64,000 nucleotides of DNA, from contig CAZOFH010000006.1 in assembly GCA_964579205.1 (NCBI GenBank), forward strand, positions 8,188-72,187. Reading direction: 5' to 3'. Positions 60,171-64,000 of the stretch are shown piece by piece. The notes under the pieces were generated by a model, which saw nothing but the letters and a program-made list of their open reading frames with translations, made no database searches and was not told the DNA's origin. Position 1 is the stretch's first letter; every line of letters starts with the position of its first letter. A program made the translations under genes and the position numbers. Source of the DNA: UBA7867 sp964579205. GTDB lineage: Bacteria; Bacillota; Clostridia; Christensenellales; UBA1242.

Positions 60171-60845
60171 ATGAAAAACACACTATCAAAATTTGATAAT
60201 GAAGAAATTTACAACGCAAAATTTACCAAAATCGTGACAAATCGGCTCGACAAATACTTGCAGACCGTCTGCCCAAATGACAAATTTAGCACCGTAGACA
60301 CGCCACTTGACGACCAAATTATGGCTAGACTGCAACTGATGGATAATATTTGCTGTACCAACTATTTTGACTACAGACTAATTTTTGAGCACTGCCTACA
60401 AAGAGGCATCGAGAGGATATTCGACATCGGCGGCGGTAATGGTTTTGCTCAATTTGTCATCGACTGTGAGCACCTTCCCCTCGAGTATATCGTCGTTGAC
60501 ACCACGGAGCCAAGCGAAACTTTCGCGCCCCAAATCAACCGCAACTATCCATTCAAAATAGCATCGACTTCGCGCGACGCGCTGATTAGTCATTTGTGCC
60601 TCGGGATGATTTACACCCCCAAAAAACATCTCGAAATGTTCAACCGCGCGATACAAGATTTTGACCATATTATTTTGCAATCAAACGCTGCCACCGCCGC
60701 CCTTTTGCAAAAAAACTATCCATATTCCGTCATTTATGACAAAACCAACTACCCTATCTGCTATTTTGACACCTCTTCACACGAATTGCTCGCCCAGCCC
60801 ACCCGCTCCGACGACACCCCCCTGCACCAGCAATGCCGAGAATAA
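60171..60845 (+). CDS. SAM-dependent methyltransferase-like protein
   Basis: The 224-residue protein has one recognisable motif, IFDIGGGNGFAQFVID (about residue 85), a glycine-rich motif I of class I methyltransferases, followed by LEYIVVDTT at the motif II position. Later motifs are weak and the C-terminus (HELLAQPTRSDD) is unusual. Substrate unknown. AAGGGAAT lies before the ATG at 60171; the frame extends 36 codons upstream into non-coding sequence. Not clearly linked to dinB (117-bp gap). Confidence 0.6.
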   Translation: MKNTLSKFDNEEIYNAKFTKIVTNRLDKYLQTVCPNDKFSTVDTPLDDQIMARLQLMDNICCTNYFDYRLIFEHCLQRGIERIFDIGGGNGFAQFVIDCEHLPLEYIVVDTTEPSETFAPQINRNYPFKIASTSRDALISHLCLGMIYTPKKHLEMFNRAIQDFDHIILQSNAATAALLQKNYPYSVIYDKTNYPICYFDTSSHELLAQPTRSDDTPLHQQCRE

Positions 60846-60956
60846 ATCACAAGAACGCCACTGCTAAGGCGGAAATTGCAATACGTATCCCCGCCTTGCA
60901 TCTTGCCGTGGCGTGTGCTGCCGTACTCAATATAGTAAGGATAATCCCTTCAACTT

Positions 60957-60993
60957 GTCATTCAGAGGGCTAGAGAGTAGCCTCTTTCCAATC
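60957..60993 (+). repeat. Dispersed repeat family A, partial copy
   Basis: GTCATTCAGAGGGCTA, short loop, TAGCCTCT; the GGAATCTGTGAGC half is missing. A hairpin AAGGCGG / CCGCCTT without a T run lies nearby at 60866-60897. Confidence 0.55.
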
Positions 60994-61077
60994 AAATTGC
61001 CCCCTCATTTTGTATGACGGCAAGCGCGCCATACGCACCTCGCAGTGCGGATGTACGCCCCCTCTCTTGCTCAGCTT

Positions 61078-61131
61078 GTCATTCCGAGCGGTATGCAATA
61101 CCGTGTGAAATCTGTGAGGCAACGGAGAACC
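61078..61131 (+). repeat. Dispersed repeat family A, copy at 61.1 kb
   Basis: GTCATTCCGAG, stem CGGTAT-GCA-ATACCG, then GTGAAATCTGTGAGG and GAGAACC followed by eight As. No gene lies between 60846 and the tRNA operon. Confidence 0.8.
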
Positions 61132-61203
61132 AAAAAAAACAAACGAAACACTAGCGATAGTGTCTCTCGTTTGGTTTGTAGGACAGTCAGGGCGTGCCGA
61201 AGA

Positions 61204-61236
61204 CAAAAAAGAAAGGACTCCACTATGTGAGTCCTT
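61204..61236 (-). terminator. Terminator of the tRNA operon
   Basis: On the minus strand AAGGACTC, 8-base loop, GAGTCCTT, then T run; right after tRNA-Tyr. Confidence 0.85.
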
Positions 61237-61239
61237 GTT

Positions 61240-61325
61240 TGGTGGGCAGTCAGGGATTCGAACCCCGGAAGTCTCACGACAACAGATTTACAGTCTGCTC
61301 CATTTGGCCGCTCTGGAAACTACCC
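61240..61325 (-). tRNA. tRNA-Tyr (GTA)
   Basis: 86 nt with a long variable arm as expected for tRNA-Tyr. Anticodon GTA in CAGACTGTAAATCTG; acceptor GGGTAGT / ACTGCCC; CCA encoded. Last gene of the operon. Confidence 0.95.
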
Positions 61326-61374
61326 AAAAATATAAAGTGTGAACAATGGAAGTAGATGCTAGCCCTGTTCGGAG

Positions 61375-61450
61375 TGGAGCTGGCGAAAGGAATCGAACCT
61401 TCAACCTGCTGATTACAAGTCAGCTGCTCTGCCAATTGAGCCACGCCAGC
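61375..61450 (-). tRNA. tRNA-Thr (TGT)
   Basis: 76 nt. Acceptor GCTGGCG / CGCCAGC, anticodon TGT in CTGACTTGTAATCAG, GGTTCGATTCC in the T arm, CCA encoded. Confidence 0.95.
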
Positions 61451-61491
61451 ATAATGACCGAACAGGAGTATGGATTGCGACTAGCACCTAA

Positions 61492-61567
61492 TGGTGCCCC
61501 AGGGGGGACTCGAACCCCCGACACAAGGATTTTCAGTCCTTTGCTCTACCGGCTGAGCTACCGGGGC
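61492..61567 (-). tRNA. tRNA-Phe (GAA)
   Basis: 76 nt. Acceptor GCCCCGG / CTGGGGC, anticodon GAA in AGGACTGAAAATCCT, CCA encoded. Confidence 0.95.
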
Positions 61568-61612
61568 ATAACAATCGAAGCACCACCGTATAAAGGGACA
61601 AACCTTATTTAA

Positions 61613-61689
61613 TGGTGGGACTTCAAGGACTCGAACCTTGGACCATCCGGTTATGAGCCGGACGCTCTAACCAACTGAGCTAAAGTCCC
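61613..61689 (-). tRNA. tRNA with CAT anticodon (elongator Met or Ile2)
   Basis: 77 nt. Acceptor GGGACTT / AAGTCCC, anticodon CAT in CCGGCTCATAACCGG, CCA encoded. It lacks the three G-C pairs of the initiator anticodon stem (GGG...CCC). The body TTTAGCTCAGTTGGTTAGAGC with CTCATAA resembles the lysidine-modified tRNA-Ile2, but elongator Met is not excluded. Confidence 0.88.
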
Positions 61690-61765
61690 ATAAAATAAAT
61701 AAGGTTTGTCCTAAAAATTGCTTGCTTGGACAAACTGTCCAAAAGTCGCTGTGGCAAAGCCACAA

Positions 61766-61842
61766 TGGCGACTCAGATGGGGCTCGAACCCACGACCTCC
61801 GCCGTGACAGGGCGGCGCTCTAACCAACTGAGCTACTGAGCC
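61766..61842 (-). tRNA. tRNA-Asp (GTC)
   Basis: 77 nt. Acceptor GGCTCAG / CTGAGTC, anticodon GTC in GCCCTGTCACGGC, discriminator G, CCA encoded. Confidence 0.95.
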
Positions 61843-61862
61843 AAAAACCGTTATATCATCAC

Positions 61863-61940
61863 TGGTCGGGGTTGGGGGACTCGAACCCTCGGCCTCTTGA
61901 TCCCAAATCAAGCGCGCTAGCCAAACTGCGCTAAACCCCG
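61863..61940 (-). tRNA. tRNA-Pro (TGG)
   Basis: 78 nt. Acceptor CGGGGTT / AACCCCG, anticodon TGG in CTTGATTTGGGATCAAG, CCA encoded. First gene of the six-tRNA operon. Confidence 0.95.
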
Positions 61941-61965
61941 CTAAAATGGTGATATAACGATTATT

Positions 61966-61994
61966 ATCTTACATTAAAATATGACTTTTGTCAA
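61966..61994 (-). promoter_or_regulatory. Promoter of the tRNA operon
   Basis: On the minus strand TTGACA, 17-nt spacer, TAAGAT, about 25 nt before tRNA-Pro. Confidence 0.78.
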
Positions 61995-62138
61995 CAGATT
62001 TTGCAAACTTTTTTTACTTTTTGCCAAAAAATTTCTGAAAAACTGGATTTTGACCCCATTTTCACTAAATTTTATGATAATTATTACCCCCAAATAACCG
62101 CATAAAAACTCATAACAAAATAAATTATCGCAAAATAA

Positions 62139-62167
62139 TTGTTATTTTGTGGATTTTGTAGTACAAT
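62139..62167 (+). promoter_or_regulatory. Promoter of the SCP2-like/alcohol dehydrogenase pair
   Basis: TTGTTA, 17-nt spacer, TACAAT, then AAAAGGAG before the ATG at 62192. Confidence 0.68.
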
Positions 62168-62191
62168 ACATTTTGTAAAAGGAGCGACAAG

Positions 62192-62686
62192 ATGAAAATA
62201 AAGAAAAACGGCTTTTGTAGTCTGATATTGACTTTTTTGTGCCGCGCGCTGGCGGAATTGGACAAAAAAGACAGCCTCATCCGTGAGGAATTCGCAGGGC
62301 TCCCTGACGGTTTTAGGGTGAATATCGGGATTTTGCCATATGGCACATACATCGGCATAATCAAGACTGCTGACGGGCTCAAAATCAAGAAAAACGGCTT
62401 TACCACGGCAGATTTGGTCGTCAAATTTAAGAACGAAAAATCAGCAAAACAGGTAATGCTCGCGAAACTCAATTTGGCGCAAAGTTATAGCAGACACGCG
62501 CTCTTGGTCGGGGGCGACATTGCTATTGCTATGGGGCTGGTGCGCGCAATAAATCGCACAGAATGCTATCTATTCCCCCGCTTTATGACCAAAAAAATTT
62601 TGCCAAAAATCGAAAAGCAGACCTGCACACTCGCAGTTTATTGCCGAATTTTATTCTGCTTTAAAAATTACAAATACAATGTTTAG
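62192..62686 (+). CDS. Possible SCP2-like lipid-binding protein
   Basis: The 164-residue protein has a layout like SCP2 sterol-carrier domains: a strand GIIKTADGLKIKKNG, the segment TTADLVVKFKNEKSAKQVMLAKLNLAQSY and SRHALLVGGDIAIAMGLVRAINRTECYLFP. The fold call is tentative. No signal peptide. AAAAGGAG precedes the ATG. The alcohol dehydrogenase starts 8 bp after it and is co-transcribed, which hints at a hydrophobic substrate shared by the two. Confidence 0.55.
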   Translation: MKIKKNGFCSLILTFLCRALAELDKKDSLIREEFAGLPDGFRVNIGILPYGTYIGIIKTADGLKIKKNGFTTADLVVKFKNEKSAKQVMLAKLNLAQSYSRHALLVGGDIAIAMGLVRAINRTECYLFPRFMTKKILPKIEKQTCTLAVYCRILFCFKNYKYNV

Positions 62687-62694
62687 AGGTTATT

Positions 62695-63876
62695 ATGGAA
62701 AAATATTTTGAATTTATCAACTCTGTCAAGATTTGCGCTGGTGAAAACGCGCTAGAAAATTTGCCATACGAATTAAACTTTTTGGGTTGTCAAAACCCGC
62801 TGATTTTGAGCGATTTGGGCGTCAGCAAAGCAGGCATTTTGGACAAAATTACCCCTATTCTCTCTACTGCCAACATTGACGTCACTCATATTTTTAATGA
62901 AATCCCCGCAGATAGCGACATTTCTGTCATCGCAAAAATCGCCTCAATGTACCTAAATCTCGGTTGCGACGGGATTATCGCTTGCGGCGGCGGGAGTGTC
63001 ATCGACACTGCAAAAGGCGTGCGGCTAGTGCTTTCGCAAAATAATATCGACGACATCCTCTCACTCAGTGGCAACGAGATTATTACCAAGGGCAAACATA
63101 TTCCTTTCGTCGTGCTGCCGACGACTTGCGGTACGGGGAGCGAGTGTACTGCGGTTGCGGTTATCAAAAATCACGAAACAGGGGTCAAAATGGAGTTTAT
63201 ATCTAGCGAACTCCTCCCCGACTGTGCTTTTGTGGATGTGCACCTGACTCAGACCCTGCCCCCAAAACTCATCGCTGCGAGCGCTATGGATGCGCTTTGC
63301 CACAGCATCGAGGCTTTTTCTGGGATGCAGAAAAATCACATTTCAGACTCTTTCGCTACTTGTGCGATTAGGTTAATCGTAGAAAACTTGCCCCTCGTCC
63401 TCATCCAACCTACCGATGGCGCTAGGACAAAATTGGCTCTCGCGTCGACCTTGGCGGGCATCGCTTTTAGCAATTCTATGGTCGGTATCGTCCACGCTAT
63501 CGGTCACGCTTGCGGTGGCGAGGCGAGCGTCCCTCACGGCAACGCAATGACTATCCTTTTGCCGCAATGTATGCGCTACAATCTGCCTGCTTGCCAAAAA
63601 GAATATGGCGAATTGCTCCTTTACCTCGCAGGTCCCGAGGTCTATGCTAGCACCCCGAGTGTCGACCGCGCTACCAAGGCTATCGAATTTGTCGAGGAAT
63701 TTGAGCAAAAACTCAACACACTCTGCGGTATTCCTCTCAAGTTGAGTGATTATTCCGTCACCGCCGAAATCTTGCCGCAAATTGCCCAAAAGGCACTCAA
63801 TGACGGCGCAATTATCGTCAACAAACGCTCCGCCACCCTCGACGATATCATCCATATACTCACCGAGTGTATGTGA
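62695..63876 (+). CDS. Iron-containing alcohol dehydrogenase
   Basis: A 393-residue group III dehydrogenase. The NAD(P) site GGGSVIDTAKG lies at about residue 100, PTTCGTGSECT at about 142, and the metal ligands in MDALCHSIEAFSG and GIVHAIGHACGG with PHGNAMTILLP. It should reduce an aldehyde to an alcohol during fermentation; the substrate is unknown. GAGGTTATT lies before the ATG. It is the second gene of a pair. Confidence 0.93.
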   Translation: MEKYFEFINSVKICAGENALENLPYELNFLGCQNPLILSDLGVSKAGILDKITPILSTANIDVTHIFNEIPADSDISVIAKIASMYLNLGCDGIIACGGGSVIDTAKGVRLVLSQNNIDDILSLSGNEIITKGKHIPFVVLPTTCGTGSECTAVAVIKNHETGVKMEFISSELLPDCAFVDVHLTQTLPPKLIAASAMDALCHSIEAFSGMQKNHISDSFATCAIRLIVENLPLVLIQPTDGARTKLALASTLAGIAFSNSMVGIVHAIGHACGGEASVPHGNAMTILLPQCMRYNLPACQKEYGELLLYLAGPEVYASTPSVDRATKAIEFVEEFEQKLNTLCGIPLKLSDYSVTAEILPQIAQKALNDGAIIVNKRSATLDDIIHILTECM

Positions 63877-63940
63877 GAGCGCATAGCGCAAGAGGAAGAA
63901 AAAACTATTTGATTAGTGTCGAGGACGATACCCTTGACAA

Positions 63941-63993
63941 GGTTCGCTATCGCTCACAGATTCCACGGCAGGCTATGCCTGCCTCTGAATGAC
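63941..63993 (-). repeat. Dispersed repeat family A, copy at 63.97 kb
   Basis: On the minus strand GTCATTCAGAGGC, stem GGCAGGC-ATA-GCCTGCC, GTGGAATCTGTGAGCG and GCGAACC. It follows the dehydrogenase stop by about 65 bp. Confidence 0.88.
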
Positions 63994-64000
63994 AAGCCGA

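Noticed and set aside
61346..61612. Open frames across the tRNA genes
   Set aside because: They are read through tRNA-Thr and tRNA-Phe sequence and have no independent support.
1..64000. CRISPR array or cas genes
   Set aside because: No regularly spaced direct repeats and no cas-like protein were seen. The A and B repeats are dispersed and self-complementary.

Overview
The window looks like a chromosome segment of an uncultured, endospore-forming, low-to-mid GC Firmicute of class Clostridia. The evidence is the spore maturation pair spmA/spmB, a collagen-like protein of exosporium type, the YlxM-Ffh pair, the GTPase RbgA, Firmicutes-style promoters (TTGACA-17-TATAAT) and strong U-tailed terminators, and the extended AGGAGG ribosome binding sites. 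I cannot name a genus from the sequence alone. Most genes are housekeeping, and the minus strand dominates the first 30 kb.

Layout. 1-6.6 kb: start of the rpsG/rpsL operon, a CaCA cation exchanger, a VanW-domain protein, an orphan HicB-like gene, a cysteine-rich protein, rplS and yraN. 6.5-15.7 kb: one long minus-strand ribosome/SRP cluster (ylxM-ffh-rpsP-rimM-trmD, then rbgA-yraN) interrupted by four tandem paralogues of unknown function. 15.9-17.3 kb: lytic transglycosylase and DegV-like protein. 17.8-20.75 kb: an AT-rich restriction-modification cassette between inverted repeats, apparently inserted into a transcription terminator. 20.8-27.8 kb: an exported protein, an overlooked 36-residue membrane peptide, an ABC ATPase with a PucR-type regulator, an alpha-oxoamine synthase, prfA-prmC and rpmE. 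28-35 kb: DUF5655 protein, murC, and a probable spore-surface locus (two DUF11 proteins, a collagen-like protein, a coupled small ORF), then rlmH. 35.6-45 kb: rsmA-tatD, spmA-spmB, a metallo-hydrolase, an ADP-forming acyl-CoA synthetase, and a GGCT-like/phosphodiesterase/GtrA operon. 45-57.9 kb: metG with a probable independent small RNA upstream, a membrane protein plus OLD-like ATPase pair, DUF5131, ftsH, holA and comEC. 58-64 kb: dinB under a probable LexA box, a methyltransferase-like gene, a six-tRNA operon (Pro, Asp, CAT, Phe, Thr, Tyr) and an iron alcohol dehydrogenase.

Two families of dispersed intergenic repeats run through the window. Family A is about 50 bp, has a hairpin that differs in sequence but keeps its pairing from copy to copy, and occurs at least six times. 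Family B is 65-87 bp, a closing stem around two or three hairpins, and occurs four times. Twice the two families sit next to each other. Other observations for follow-up are the four-paralogue array, the terminator-splitting R-M cassette, a shared sporulation-type promoter pattern (AC-N17/18-[CT]ATA) in front of the DUF11, collagen-like and cysteine-rich genes, the small RNA upstream of metG, and the almost G-free leader of dinB.
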